In this document: positions 23,234 to 31,198 of the stretch, in pieces
How the letters are laid out: every line of letters begins with the position of its first letter
Position numbering within the stretch: position 1 is the first letter of the stretch
From: Clostridiaceae bacterium
GTDB taxonomy: Bacteria > Bacillota > Clostridia > Oscillospirales > Acutalibacteraceae
Reading direction: 5' to 3'
NCBI GenBank assembly: GCA_904501755.1
Contig: CAJGBV010000004.1
Span: 34,566-98,565 of the forward strand
Length of the DNA stretch: 64,000 nt
Translations under genes and position numbers: made by a program
Notes under the pieces: model-generated
Seen by the model: only the letters and a program-made list of their open reading frames with translations
The model's database searches: none
Told to the model about the DNA's origin: nothing

Positions 23234-23242
23234 ATCTATGAG

Positions 23243-23998
23243 GTGATAGATATTAACATTAACGTTCCTCTTAAAATTTATTTTTATGACACTGTAGATT
23301 CCACAAACAATATCTGCAAAGTTCTGTCACAAAGTGGTGAGGACTCTGCCTTGGTTATAGCCGATTTTCAAACAGCAGGCAAAGGCAGACTTGGGCGAAG
23401 CTTTTTCTCTCCAAAAAGTACGGGTATATATATGAGTTTGCTTTTGCGTCCTGATTTTTCCACCGAACAAATAACGCTTATAACCACTGCTGCGGCGGTT
23501 GCGGTTGCCGATGCTATAGATAATGTGTGCAACCAAAACACTCTTATAAAATGGGTGAATGATATTTATATTAAGGACAAAAAGGTGTGTGGAATTCTTT
23601 GCGAAGCAGGATTTTCAAGCTCAAACAATTCTTCAAACTATGTTGTTCTCGGTATAGGAATAAATCTTTTTGCCCCAAAAAACAGTTTTCCCGATGATAT
23701 AAAGAATAAAGCAGGAAGCATTTTCAGCAATCTTTCTCAATGTACCGATATTAAAGAAAGACTTATTGAGAAAATCGTTAAAAACTTTATGGAAATTTAT
23801 GAAAAGCTTCCGTGTAAAGAATATATGAATAAGTATCGTCAAAAATCTTTCCTAATAGGAAAAAGCGTTGCCTTTTATAAGGACACACAACGTTTTACCG
23901 GCATAGTGCAGGATATAAACGATAATGCCGAGATAATTATAAAGACAAAAGACGAAACGATAAACCTTTTTGCAGGGGAAGTCAGCCTTGAAATTTAA
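23243..23998 (+). CDS. birA: Biotin-[acetyl-CoA-carboxylase] ligase
   Basis: A monofunctional biotin protein ligase of about 251 residues. It shows TVDSTNN, GKGRLGRSFFSP (biotinyl-AMP loop), KWVNDIYI, KVCGILCE and a C-terminal SH3-like part. No N-terminal winged helix is present, so it should not act as a biotin repressor. The start is unclear: the frame opens with GTG at 23243, but GAGGTGAT (23240-23247) looks like the ribosome site itself, and no ATG or TTG lies in frame before the conserved YFYDTVDST. Initiation at GTG or at a rare ATT codon (23252 or 23258) is possible. The product call is secure. Confidence 0.93.
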   Translation: MIDININVPLKIYFYDTVDSTNNICKVLSQSGEDSALVIADFQTAGKGRLGRSFFSPKSTGIYMSLLLRPDFSTEQITLITTAAAVAVADAIDNVCNQNTLIKWVNDIYIKDKKVCGILCEAGFSSSNNSSNYVVLGIGINLFAPKNSFPDDIKNKAGSIFSNLSQCTDIKERLIEKIVKNFMEIYEKLPCKEYMNKYRQKSFLIGKSVAFYKDTQRFTGIVQDINDNAEIIIKTKDETINLFAGEVSLEI

Positions 23999-24000
23999 AA

Positions 24001-24044
24001 ACCGACCTATTCCAACACCATATAGGGTGTGAGCATAGGCCGGT
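24001..24044. terminator. Branched terminator between birA and the lipoprotein gene
   Basis: ACCGACCTAT and ATAGGCCGGT (one A-C mismatch) enclose a second small stem, ACACC/GGTGT (24015-24030). It is followed by TTACTTTTTTT on the plus strand. It separates convergent genes. Confidence 0.75.
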
Positions 24045-24052
24045 TACTTTTT

Positions 24053-24592
24053 TTATTCGTCAGTGTCAGGAACTATAACAGAACCATTTTCGTCAAGCTT
24101 GATGTGAATTTTCATTTCACCGCTTGCCTCTACAAACTCGTAACTTGCAACAGGAACGGCATAGTCGGTACTGGTAAAACCATCTTTAGGTATACCGGTT
24201 TTTCTGCTCTGCAGTGCAATCGTCTTAGTCCAGTTACCCTCAGCATCAAGAACTATATCAAAATTCTCGGAGCCAAAAAGACTTCCGTAATTAACATTCA
24301 ACTTAACAGCGGTGTTTGCAAATTCAACCTTATTCTGAGATTTACTGGACACCTTAATTGTAGCGTTAGCGGTTCCCCATTTCCATCTACCGCCCTTATA
24401 ATCAGCATTGTCACCATCATAGGGGCTATATACTGTAGCCATACTGTCAAAGCTAATTTCTACATTAAGATATGTATCAGCATTAGTCTTTGAAAGCTTC
24501 TTATCCTTTACGATTTCATCAACCTTACCGCCACAGGCAGCAAAAGAAAATACCATAACAAAGGCAAGTAATAAACACAAAATTTTCTTCAT
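24053..24592 (-). CDS. Putative lipoprotein of unknown function
   Basis: A 179-residue protein with a typical lipoprotein signal ending FAAC (Cys at residue 20). The mature part is mostly predicted beta strand, with a WKWG segment and an NVEISFDSMATVYSPYDGDN stretch. I do not recognise the family. GGAGGA precedes the ATG. It stands alone, with its own promoter. Lipid anchoring is well supported; function is unknown. Confidence 0.75.
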   Translation of the reverse strand: MKKILCLLLAFVMVFSFAACGGKVDEIVKDKKLSKTNADTYLNVEISFDSMATVYSPYDGDNADYKGGRWKWGTANATIKVSSKSQNKVEFANTAVKLNVNYGSLFGSENFDIVLDAEGNWTKTIALQSRKTGIPKDGFTSTDYAVPVASYEFVEASGEMKIHIKLDENGSVIVPDTDE

Positions 24593-24620
24593 AACAACAT
24601 CCTCCTAATTCATTAAGACG

Positions 24621-24649
24621 AGTATATCACAGTTTAACACCTTTCGCAA
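24621..24649 (-). promoter_or_regulatory. Promoter for the lipoprotein gene
   Basis: Minus-strand TTGCGA (24649-24644), 17-bp spacer, TATACT (24626-24621). Confidence 0.6.
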
Positions 24650-24656
24650 GACTTTT

Positions 24657-25091
24657 TTACAAGGATTTATAAAACGCCACTGCCAGAGCATCGCATCTCT
24701 CATTTTCAGGATGTCCGTTATGCCCCTTAACCCAGTTTATGCTTATATCGTGTTTGCTGAAAAGGTCGAGAATCTCTTCCCACAAATCAACATTAAGAGC
24801 AGGTTTTTTATCAGCCTTTTTCCAGCCGTTTTTCTTCCAGGATGCCGCCCAACCCTTTTCAATACCATCGGCAAGGTATTTCGAGTCGGTGGTTAATGTA
24901 ACTTTGCAGGGTTCTTTAAGGGCACGAAGAGCCATAATAGCAGCAGTAAGCTCCATTCGGTTATTTGTGGTTTCCCTTTCTCCACCCGAAAGTTCCTTTT
25001 CTTTTCCGTTATATCTTAGCACCGCACCCCAACCGCCCGGACCGGGATTTCCTGAGCATGCACCATCAGTAAATATTTCAACATTCTTCAT
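24657..25091 (-). CDS. rnhA: Ribonuclease HI
   Basis: A 144-residue RNase HI that degrades RNA in RNA-DNA hybrids. It has FTDGACSGNPGPGGWG at the N-terminus (first catalytic Asp), RMELTAAIMAL (Glu), TTDSKYLADGI (Asp) and WVKGHNGHPENERCD (His and last Asp). The length fits the bacterial type with a basic handle (WAASWKKNGWKK). It starts one base after the lexA stop and is probably co-transcribed with it. Confidence 0.97.
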   Translation of the reverse strand: MKNVEIFTDGACSGNPGPGGWGAVLRYNGKEKELSGGERETTNNRMELTAAIMALRALKEPCKVTLTTDSKYLADGIEKGWAASWKKNGWKKADKKPALNVDLWEEILDLFSKHDISINWVKGHNGHPENERCDALAVAFYKSL

Positions 25092-25092
25092 A

Positions 25093-25680
25093 TCAGTATT
25101 TCCTATAGCTTCCTATAACCTTTCCCAGCACAGATGGATTTTCGGGATAAATAGGATCAAAATCGGGATTTTCAGGCATAAAAATAACCTGACCGTTTTT
25201 AACGAGGAGCCTTTTAACTGTAGCTTCATCCCCGTCCATACCGATTATAATATCCCCTGTTTTATACCCTGCATTTTTATCGGCAACAACAATATCACCG
25301 TCAAGAATACCCGCATCCCTCATAGAAAGTCCCACAACCCGAAGGGCAAAAAGTCCCTCAGCGTCCTTTGTAGGATAAGGTATATAATCTTCAATCTGTT
25401 CTACCGCTAAAATTGGCTGACCCGCCGTTACTCTGCCCACAACAGGAACTCTTGCGGCGGCAATGTTATCAGCAATCCTTATAGCACGGGAAGAATAGCT
25501 GTCCCTTATTATATATCCGTTTTCCTCAAGGGCATCAAGTATTCCGTGAACAGTAGAGGTGGACTTTATTGAACAGGCACTGCAGATTTCTCTGACAGTA
25601 GGCGGAAGTCCCTCTGCCATACTGGACACAAGAAAGCGGTAAACCTTTTCCTGTTTCTCACTTAGTGCAGGTCTTGACAT
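25093..25680 (-). CDS. lexA: LexA repressor
   Basis: A 195-residue SOS repressor with self-cleaving protease domain. The N-terminal winged helix (LSEKQEKVYRFL, PPTVREICSACSIKSTSTVH) is followed by the Ala-Gly cleavage site in VTAGQP, the nucleophile Ser in VGLSMRDAGI and the Lys in DGDEATVKRLL. The ATG at 25680 has GGAG eight bases upstream; a longer frame to 25725 overlaps the permease gene and lacks support. A near-match to the GAAC-N4-GTTC Gram-positive LexA box (25697-25708, one mismatch) lies just upstream, so autoregulation is possible. Confidence 0.96.
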   Translation of the reverse strand: MSRPALSEKQEKVYRFLVSSMAEGLPPTVREICSACSIKSTSTVHGILDALEENGYIIRDSYSSRAIRIADNIAAARVPVVGRVTAGQPILAVEQIEDYIPYPTKDAEGLFALRVVGLSMRDAGILDGDIVVADKNAGYKTGDIIIGMDGDEATVKRLLVKNGQVIFMPENPDFDPIYPENPSVLGKVIGSYRKY

Positions 25681-25702
25681 AGCGCATTCTCCAATCGAAC
25701 AT

Positions 25703-26098
25703 TTATTCTTTTTTAATAGTACCACCTTTTTCTCCTTTTTTCAAGTGGAAACCTTTAATTATTTCGCTTATTCCCAAAATAACGAGAACCGAGCCGAATA
25801 TTTTGCCTAAAAAATCACCGCCCACAAGACTGCTTAAATAGTATCCTCCCACAGCACCTGCCATTCCGCAAAGAGCAAAGACAGTAACCGTTTTCCATTT
25901 AATAAGCTTTTTAAAGGAATAAAAAATAACCGCAGTCAGTCCTATGGGAATAAAGAAAAGAAGGTTTATTCCCTGCGCATTTATCTGCTGTGTATCCTCA
26001 AAAATACGAAGATATATAAGAAGAACGGCACCTCCGCCAAGCCCCATTCCGCCAATAATTCCCGAAAGAAACCCTGCAATCAACTTAAATACATCCAT
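25703..26098 (-). CDS. TauE/SafE (TSUP) family permease, second half-size subunit
   Basis: 131 residues, four hydrophobic helices. It opens MDVFKLIAGFLSGIIGGMGLGGGAVLLIYL, the glycine-rich start of a TSUP repeat. Full TSUP permeases have about 250 residues with two such repeats. The ATG at 26098 overlaps the stop of the upstream half-gene as TAATG, so translation is coupled. The two products probably associate into one anion or sulfur-compound permease; substrate unknown. Confidence 0.8.
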   Translation of the reverse strand: MDVFKLIAGFLSGIIGGMGLGGGAVLLIYLRIFEDTQQINAQGINLLFFIPIGLTAVIFYSFKKLIKWKTVTVFALCGMAGAVGGYYLSSLVGGDFLGKIFGSVLVILGISEIIKGFHLKKGEKGGTIKKE

Positions 26099-26451
26099 TA
26101 TTTCATCAGCATCCTTATTCCTGCCCACACCATAAATGCACCGAATATTATTTTCAGATATTTAGGTGAAATCTTTTTAAGCAATAATGTAGCAACCACC
26201 GAGCCTGCCACCCCGGAGGGCATAAAGCCTATCGCATCGGAAATTCGCACTTGACCGTTAATCAGATAAATAACCGCACTGACAACAGAAATAGGAAGTA
26301 TTACCGCCACCGCATTGGCGTGGGCCTGTTTTTGCTCCATTCCGCTTTTTTTAAGCAGTGGCACCGCCACCATTCCACCTCCTGCCCCTAACATACCGTT
26401 GACTATACCTATAGCAATACCCGATAAAGCATTTTTTAACGTTTTTTTCAT
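26098..26451 (-). CDS. TauE/SafE (TSUP) family permease, first half-size subunit
   Basis: 117 residues beginning MKKTLKNALSGIAIGIVNGMLGAGGGMVAVPLL, the characteristic first TSUP repeat with its NGMLGAGGG turn, followed by about four helices. The ATG at 26451 is chosen for AAGGTGAG three bases upstream; the frame extends to 26541 without a ribosome site and through a terminator. Together with the next gene it makes a normal-length TSUP permease split in two. Confidence 0.82.
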   Translation of the reverse strand: MKKTLKNALSGIAIGIVNGMLGAGGGMVAVPLLKKSGMEQKQAHANAVAVILPISVVSAVIYLINGQVRISDAIGFMPSGVAGSVVATLLLKKISPKYLKIIFGAFMVWAGIRMLMK

Positions 26452-26518
26452 TTTCTCACCTTCAAAATTAGTGTATCCAGATATTGCACAAACAAAAACT
26501 CTCATTTTAGTTAACAGA

Positions 26519-26549
26519 AAAAGGTTGTGCAGAAATTGCACAACCTTTT
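26519..26549 (-). terminator. Terminator of the NUDIX-HAD operon
   Basis: AAAAGGTTGTGCA and its complement form a 13-bp stem with a 5-nt loop, followed by a short T-run on the minus strand. It touches the HAD stop codon. Confidence 0.82.
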
Positions 26550-27217
26550 TATAATATTGTTTTAAGTTCTTCTAAGTTTTCTAATGTATATGTTGCATTA
26601 TTACAGTTTTCCCCTATAAAGCAACTATCAATTCCTACATTTACCGCACCCTTAATATCAGATGTAGGTGAATCCCCGATAACAAGAATTTTACTTTTAT
26701 CCTTTTCAGTAATTTCATCAAAAACCTTATCAAAAAAAGCAACCTCGGGCTTTGGAACACCGATTTCCTGAGAAATAAACAGGTGGGATATATAGTTATC
26801 TATCCCTGAAAGCGCTATTCTTGACCGTTGGCATTTTGGTATACCGTTAGTAATTACCGCAAGAGTATAGCCTTTATTTTTACAGTAAGAAAGAATATCA
26901 TCACAGTAAGGCATTTTTATAACACAGTTTGAAAGCTTTTCAAGATACCCCTTAGACAGTGCCTGTGGGTCAAGCTTTACATTCTTTTCATTAGCAAAGG
27001 TTTCAAATCTGCCTGTATAAATCTGCTCTGCCCTTATTTCACCACGTTCAAAAGCCTTCCAGTACATATCGTTAATTTCGCTGTACCGTTTTACCGAGGC
27101 TTCATCACAGGGCAAACCGCTTTCACAAAACAGCTTTTTTATACAGACATACTCAGACCTGGTAAAATCAAGCAACGTATTATCAAGGTCGAAAAGCAGG
27201 GTGGTATATTTACCCAT
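26549..27217 (-). CDS. HAD-superfamily hydrolase, YjjG-like nucleotidase type
   Basis: A 222-residue HAD phosphatase. Motif I is LLFDLDNTLLDF (nucleophile Asp), motif II VITNG, motif III a Lys before PEVAFFDKVF, motif IV LVIGDSPTSDIKGA. A helical cap lies between motifs I and II. Similar proteins (YjjG, YfnB) dephosphorylate nucleoside monophosphates or non-canonical nucleotides. The start overlaps the upstream zinc-ribbon gene by 8 bp. It is the last gene of the NUDIX operon. Confidence 0.9.
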   Translation of the reverse strand: MGKYTTLLFDLDNTLLDFTRSEYVCIKKLFCESGLPCDEASVKRYSEINDMYWKAFERGEIRAEQIYTGRFETFANEKNVKLDPQALSKGYLEKLSNCVIKMPYCDDILSYCKNKGYTLAVITNGIPKCQRSRIALSGIDNYISHLFISQEIGVPKPEVAFFDKVFDEITEKDKSKILVIGDSPTSDIKGAVNVGIDSCFIGENCNNATYTLENLEELKTIL

Positions 27218-27482
27218 TGTTTTTCTGATTCCTCATTGAATATTCAATAGCCGCCTTCTGCGCAGGGGTAACATACACCGTCTGAGCAGTGCGGTAATCG
27301 GGGAATTCAGGGTTTGGAAGCATCATGGTAACGGGGACAAGTCCCATAGGTATTTCCTGTGCATTTGCATATACAGGGGAAACAGGGGCGCCTTCCCTGA
27401 CAGGTTCAAACTTTGTTCCGCAATTTTTACAGTAAACAAATCTTTCTTCATTTTCGGTTTTACAAATTCTGCATATTTTCAT
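27210..27482 (-). CDS. Small zinc-ribbon protein
   Basis: 90 residues with one N-terminal zinc ribbon: CRIC at residues 4-7 and CKNC at 18-21. A proline-rich, probably unstructured tail follows. No enzyme domain is seen. It overlaps the HAD gene by 8 bp and follows the RING-like gene by 14 bp. Function unknown. Confidence 0.75.
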   Translation of the reverse strand: MKICRICKTENEERFVYCKNCGTKFEPVREGAPVSPVYANAQEIPMGLVPVTMMLPNPEFPDYRTAQTVYVTPAQKAAIEYSMRNQKNNG

Positions 27483-27496
27483 AATTTACACCACCA

Positions 27497-28438
27497 TTAT
27501 AGTATAAATGAAGCAATTATACTTGGTAAATACTGAACAGCCGCAAAGGCAACAAACATTCCCAGTATACTAAAACCGCCTTTTTTACGGTAAAGCTGAT
27601 ATTTTTCCTCGTCAGTAAGGTTCATACTTCTTATCTCACTCATAGCGCTTATTACGTGCTTATAATAAAGCTTATTTCCGAAAAGACCGCAAAGAATCCT
27701 TACAAGCCCATAAAGAATACTACCAACTGTTGCAAGATTAAAGGCTCCCATAATATCGGGAACACCTGCATAAACAGCATCGGCAACTTCTTTATAGCTT
27801 TCATATCCCATCTGCTCTATAGCAAGGGACAGAGGAAGCAGTAAAAGCACCGCCGCTATTTCAAAAGCACCTGCAATAAGTGCCTCCTTATACATTTTTC
27901 GGGAGGCAAATTTCACAGCAGGAAAGAACAGTCCCCAAAACGAAAAGCCAAGCTTAGCCCCGTTTTTTATGGACAAAAACTTAGGAATGGTACGGTTGGT
28001 ACCTGCACCAACAAAGTTTTTAACCTCATCTGCAGTATGGCCCTCACCCAAGTCCTCATTTTTATCCACTCCACCGAGAAAATCCATATTTATGACGGTA
28101 GCTCTTGAGTAACCGTTGGGTGTCATACAGTAAGGACACTGCTTTTCCTTGATGTCATACCGTTTATGACAGTAGGAGCACTCCACCTGTATCTTTGGCC
28201 TTTCTTCCTGCGCTTGTTTTTCCTGTGTTTCTTTTTCCTGTTCTTCTGCTATACGCTTTTTTACAAGGTCGTACTGATTTTCGGTGCCGTGAAAAGCATC
28301 CATACCGCACTTGCCTGCATTTACAAAACATTCTCTGTGATGAGGTGCTCCGCAAACAGAACATACCGCAATATCATCATCCTCAAATAAATACGCGTGA
28401 CAAACAGGACAGCTTTGTCCTTTAATTTGAAAACTCAT
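27497..28438 (-). CDS. RING-like/zinc-ribbon membrane protein
   Basis: 313 residues. The N-terminal part (about 9-50) has a CPVC-x-CSVC-x-HHRECF arrangement like prokaryotic RING-finger domains. A charged helix (IAEEQEKETQEKQAQEE) and a second zinc ribbon (CSYCHKRYDIKEKQCPYC) follow, then about three membrane helices. The C-terminal half resembles DUF2628-type membrane proteins (NKLYYKHVISAM). The ATG at 28438 has AAAGGA upstream; an in-frame TTG at 28456 is less likely. Role unknown. It sits between NUDIX and zinc-ribbon genes in one operon. Confidence 0.75.
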   Translation of the reverse strand: MSFQIKGQSCPVCHAYLFEDDDIAVCSVCGAPHHRECFVNAGKCGMDAFHGTENQYDLVKKRIAEEQEKETQEKQAQEERPKIQVECSYCHKRYDIKEKQCPYCMTPNGYSRATVINMDFLGGVDKNEDLGEGHTADEVKNFVGAGTNRTIPKFLSIKNGAKLGFSFWGLFFPAVKFASRKMYKEALIAGAFEIAAVLLLLPLSLAIEQMGYESYKEVADAVYAGVPDIMGAFNLATVGSILYGLVRILCGLFGNKLYYKHVISAMSEIRSMNLTDEEKYQLYRKKGGFSILGMFVAFAAVQYLPSIIASFIL

Positions 28439-28943
28439 TTCTATATTCCTTTGCAAATCGGAAAATCATTTCAAAATATTCTTTTCCGTAGTTATGAAAT
28501 TCTCCGTTATCAACCATTTTTCTGAACTCTTCTTCGGTCACCCATCTTACCTGAGCTACCTCACTGGACTGAAGAACAAGTCCCGATATATCGGCATTAC
28601 TTTTGGTAAACCAAACATCAACGAAAGAATTTCTTTTTTTAATTCGCGCCATTTTTTTACAAAAGCGCTGTGTACAATTGATTCCAAGCTCTTCAAGCAA
28701 TTCGCGTTGAGCCGCACAAAAAGAGGTTTCTCCCGATATAGCAGAGCCGCCTGTAGCCGCCCATTCACCCGGCATAAGCTTTTTATCTTTACTTCTCTGC
28801 TGAATAAGAAATTTCCCCTCATCCGATACCACCCAGATATGAACAACGAGGTGATATTCACCGGGACGCATAAAATACTTTCCGCGAACAGCCGTTTTTC
28901 CGGTAATCTTACCGTTGGAATCCAAAATATCCCATTTTTCCAT
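28422..28943 (-). CDS. NUDIX hydrolase
   Basis: 173 residues. The NUDIX box is complete: G at the start of GSAISGE, then Q-RELLEELGI in the expected register. The N-terminus EKWDILDSNGKITGKTAVRG is like the NUDIX subgroup related to isopentenyl-diphosphate isomerase, but the substrate cannot be told. It is the first gene of the operon and overlaps the next by 17 bp. The stop codon of this gene lies inside the start of the RING-like gene. Confidence 0.9.
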   Translation of the reverse strand: MEKWDILDSNGKITGKTAVRGKYFMRPGEYHLVVHIWVVSDEGKFLIQQRSKDKKLMPGEWAATGGSAISGETSFCAAQRELLEELGINCTQRFCKKMARIKKRNSFVDVWFTKSNADISGLVLQSSEVAQVRWVTEEEFRKMVDNGEFHNYGKEYFEMIFRFAKEYRNEFSN

Positions 28944-29002
28944 TTTCGGCTTTTTCCTTTACTTTCAATTCAAAACCCTGAGGTTTTCGATTAATCCACT
29001 AT

Positions 29003-29031
29003 ATTATATCAAATTTTCCCCATTTCTTCAA
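29003..29031 (-). promoter_or_regulatory. Promoter for the NUDIX-HAD operon
   Basis: Minus-strand TTGAAG (29031-29026), 17-bp spacer, TATAAT (29008-29003). Confidence 0.65.
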
Positions 29032-29069
29032 CTCTTTTTACATCTGTTTTAAATTTTTTTACATAACAC

Positions 29070-29098
29070 TTGTAAATTATTAAAAAATAGTATATAAT
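29070..29098 (+). promoter_or_regulatory. SigA promoter for the SRP RNA
   Basis: TTGTAA (29070-29075), 17-bp spacer, TATAAT (29093-29098). The start falls at about 29105-29111, where the SRP RNA helix begins. Confidence 0.75.
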
Positions 29099-29109
29099 AT
29101 TAAATCGAA

Positions 29110-29248
29110 ATGTATCCGCGTGTGCGAATGGGCGGGTCCTGTGCGACGGAATGCCATGAACCATGTCAGGCGGGGAACCGAGCAGCATTAAGTGGATTTT
29201 TCCGTGCGCCGCAGCAAATCGGTCCATTCGTACACTCGGGTACATTTT
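29110..29248 (+). ncRNA. ffs: Signal recognition particle RNA (4.5S/scRNA type)
   Basis: The gene-free stretch 28944-29280 holds this RNA plus two promoters. The apical loop carries the SRP signature: ATGTCAGG near 29164 with GGGGAACCGAGCAGC on the other side. The ends pair over a long helix: GTGTGCGAATGG (29120-29131) with CCATTCGTACAC (29224-29235), then TGTATCC with GGGTACA. A T-rich run follows the helix. Location directly upstream of dnaX is the usual Firmicute arrangement. Ends are estimated to within a few bases; length about 138 nt. Confidence 0.92.
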
Positions 29249-29280
29249 AATTATTATACTATTTGCAAGGAGGGAATTTT

Positions 29281-30858
29281 TTGGCATATCAGGCACTGTA
29301 CCGAAAATATCGTCCTACCGCATTTTCTGATGTTGTAGGGCAGGAGCATATTACCGAAACTCTTAAAAATCAATTAAGCTCAGGTAAAATTTTCCACGCT
29401 TATTTATTCACCGGAACAAGAGGTACAGGTAAAACCACCTGTGCTAAAATACTTTCAAGGGCAGTTAACTGTCTGTCCCCTGTAAACGGCGACCCTTGCG
29501 GTGAGTGTGCCGCCTGTAAAAGCATTGCTCAGGGTGAGAATACCGATATTGCCGAAATAGATGCCGCTTCTAACAATGGTGTAGACGACATCAGAAGTCT
29601 TAGGGACCAGGTTAATTTTGCCCCTGCAAATTCAAAATACAGAATTTATATAATCGACGAGGTTCATATGCTTACCGACAACGCCTTTAACGCGTTGCTC
29701 AAAACCCTTGAAGAGCCTCCCGCACATATTATTTTTATACTTGCTACCACCGAGGTACACAAGCTTCCCGCTACAATTCTCTCCCGCTGTCAGCGTTTTG
29801 ATTTCCACCGCATTGACAGCGATATTATAGCACAGAGACTGAAATTTGTTGCCGAAAAAGAAAGACTTACAATAACCGACGGTGCCGCAACCCTTATTGC
29901 CTCTGCCGCTGACGGCGGTATGCGTGACGCACTGAGTCTTCTTGACCTTTGTGTATCAAGTTCAGAGGTGATTGACGAGCAAACTGTTTCGTCTGTCTGT
30001 GGTATGGCGGGGCAGGATTATCTATGCAATTTAAGTGAGGCTATAAAAAACAGGGATACCTCCCGTGCACTCACCTTGCTTGATGAAATTCACAACTCTT
30101 CTATTGATATGCTTCGTCTTTTAAACGAGCTTACCCGTCACTATCGTGACCTTATGATAGTAAAAACCGTAAACAGCGAGAAAAAGCCTATTGTCTGTTC
30201 TCCCGACCATTTAAACGCCCTTTCAAAACAGGCTGAGGGTTATCCGCTGAGAGATATAATGTGGTCGCTCAAGGTTCTTCAGGAGGTATTTCCTGCTATG
30301 CAGTCGGGTAACCGCCGTCTGCATATGGAAATGACACTTATACGCCTTTGTTCAAAGGACGACAGCAACACCACCTCTGCAGATTTACTTCGGAGAATAA
30401 TTGCCCTTGAAGAATCGATTTCTTCAGGGAAAACTCTTGTAAGCAACACTGCACCTAAAAACAATGATGAGCAGACAACTCCTCAGACGGAAAGCACCCC
30501 CCATCCTGTTGACAACGATAACATTTCTGTTTCCGATGGTCCACTGGATTGCTGGGATGAGATTTTAGAGCAGGTATGTTTGCTTTGTCCCCTTGCTATC
30601 GGTATCCTTAACGGCTCAAAAGCTTATATTAAGGGCGATTTTCTGCTTATAGATGCACAAAACCCTATGTTCCGTTCAATGATGAACAGCAGTGATACAA
30701 TGCGTAATTCAATCCGTCAGGCTGCAGAGCAAAAATTGGGACGAGCCTTCAGGCTTGGGCCGTATAAAGCTCAGGCAGAAAAGAACTCAGGCGTTGACCC
30801 TTTAATGACGGTTGCCAATAAACTAAGTAATCTTAAAATAGGAGAAAACCAAGAATGA
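29281..30858 (+). CDS. dnaX: DNA polymerase III gamma/tau subunit
   Basis: A 525-residue clamp-loader ATPase. Seen: GQEHITETLKNQL, Walker A GTRGTGKTTCAK, the zinc module (CLSP..CGECAAC), Walker B IIDEVHML and sensor motif TTEVHKLPATILSRCQRF. A short C-terminal tau-like part follows a low-complexity linker. The start is the TTG at 29281, with AAGGAGGG seven bases upstream; the frame opens at another TTG (29263) that overlaps this ribosome site. I see no A-run suited to the gamma frameshift. It overlaps ybaB by 4 bp. Confidence 0.97.
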   Translation: MAYQALYRKYRPTAFSDVVGQEHITETLKNQLSSGKIFHAYLFTGTRGTGKTTCAKILSRAVNCLSPVNGDPCGECAACKSIAQGENTDIAEIDAASNNGVDDIRSLRDQVNFAPANSKYRIYIIDEVHMLTDNAFNALLKTLEEPPAHIIFILATTEVHKLPATILSRCQRFDFHRIDSDIIAQRLKFVAEKERLTITDGAATLIASAADGGMRDALSLLDLCVSSSEVIDEQTVSSVCGMAGQDYLCNLSEAIKNRDTSRALTLLDEIHNSSIDMLRLLNELTRHYRDLMIVKTVNSEKKPIVCSPDHLNALSKQAEGYPLRDIMWSLKVLQEVFPAMQSGNRRLHMEMTLIRLCSKDDSNTTSADLLRRIIALEESISSGKTLVSNTAPKNNDEQTTPQTESTPHPVDNDNISVSDGPLDCWDEILEQVCLLCPLAIGILNGSKAYIKGDFLLIDAQNPMFRSMMNSSDTMRNSIRQAAEQKLGRAFRLGPYKAQAEKNSGVDPLMTVANKLSNLKIGENQE

Positions 30859-31196
30859 AAGTAAGAATTCCAAACAGCGGCGGTCCTTCAAATATGAACG
30901 CTATGCTTAAACAAGCTCAGAAAATGCAGGAGGATATGGCTAATCTTCAGGCAGACCTTGAGGAAAGAGAATACAGCGGTACAGCAGGAGGCTCCTCTGT
31001 CAGTGTAACCGTAGACGGCAAGCATAAAATCAAAAAGCTTACCATCGACCCTTCTATTGTTGACCCTGAGGATACCGAAATGCTTGAGGACCTTGTAACT
31101 GTAGCTGTTAATGCTGCAATCGATCTTGCCGCAAAAACCGCAGAAGAAGAAATGGGAGCTATTACCGGCGGTCTTAACATCCCCGGAATGTTTTAA
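30855..31196 (+). CDS. YbaB/EbfC family nucleoid-associated protein
   Basis: A 113-residue DNA-binding protein of the YbaB/EbfC family. It has the N-terminal NMNAMLKQAQKMQEDMANLQ helix, GTAGGSSVSVTVDGKHKIKKLTIDPS, and the EDLVTVAVNAAIDLA C-terminal helix. Its ATG overlaps the dnaX stop (ATGA), and recR follows 2 bp after it: the conserved dnaX-ybaB-recR operon. Confidence 0.96.
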   Translation: MKVRIPNSGGPSNMNAMLKQAQKMQEDMANLQADLEEREYSGTAGGSSVSVTVDGKHKIKKLTIDPSIVDPEDTEMLEDLVTVAVNAAIDLAAKTAEEEMGAITGGLNIPGMF

Positions 31197-31198
31197 TC

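Noticed and set aside
25703..26451. Frameshifted pseudogene of one TSUP permease
   Set aside because: Each half has its own repeat start and stop, and the TAATG junction with coupled start looks functional; kept as two genes with the caveat noted.
29281..30858. Programmed frameshift in dnaX
   Set aside because: No long A-run with a following hairpin was found in the relevant region; a single product is assumed.
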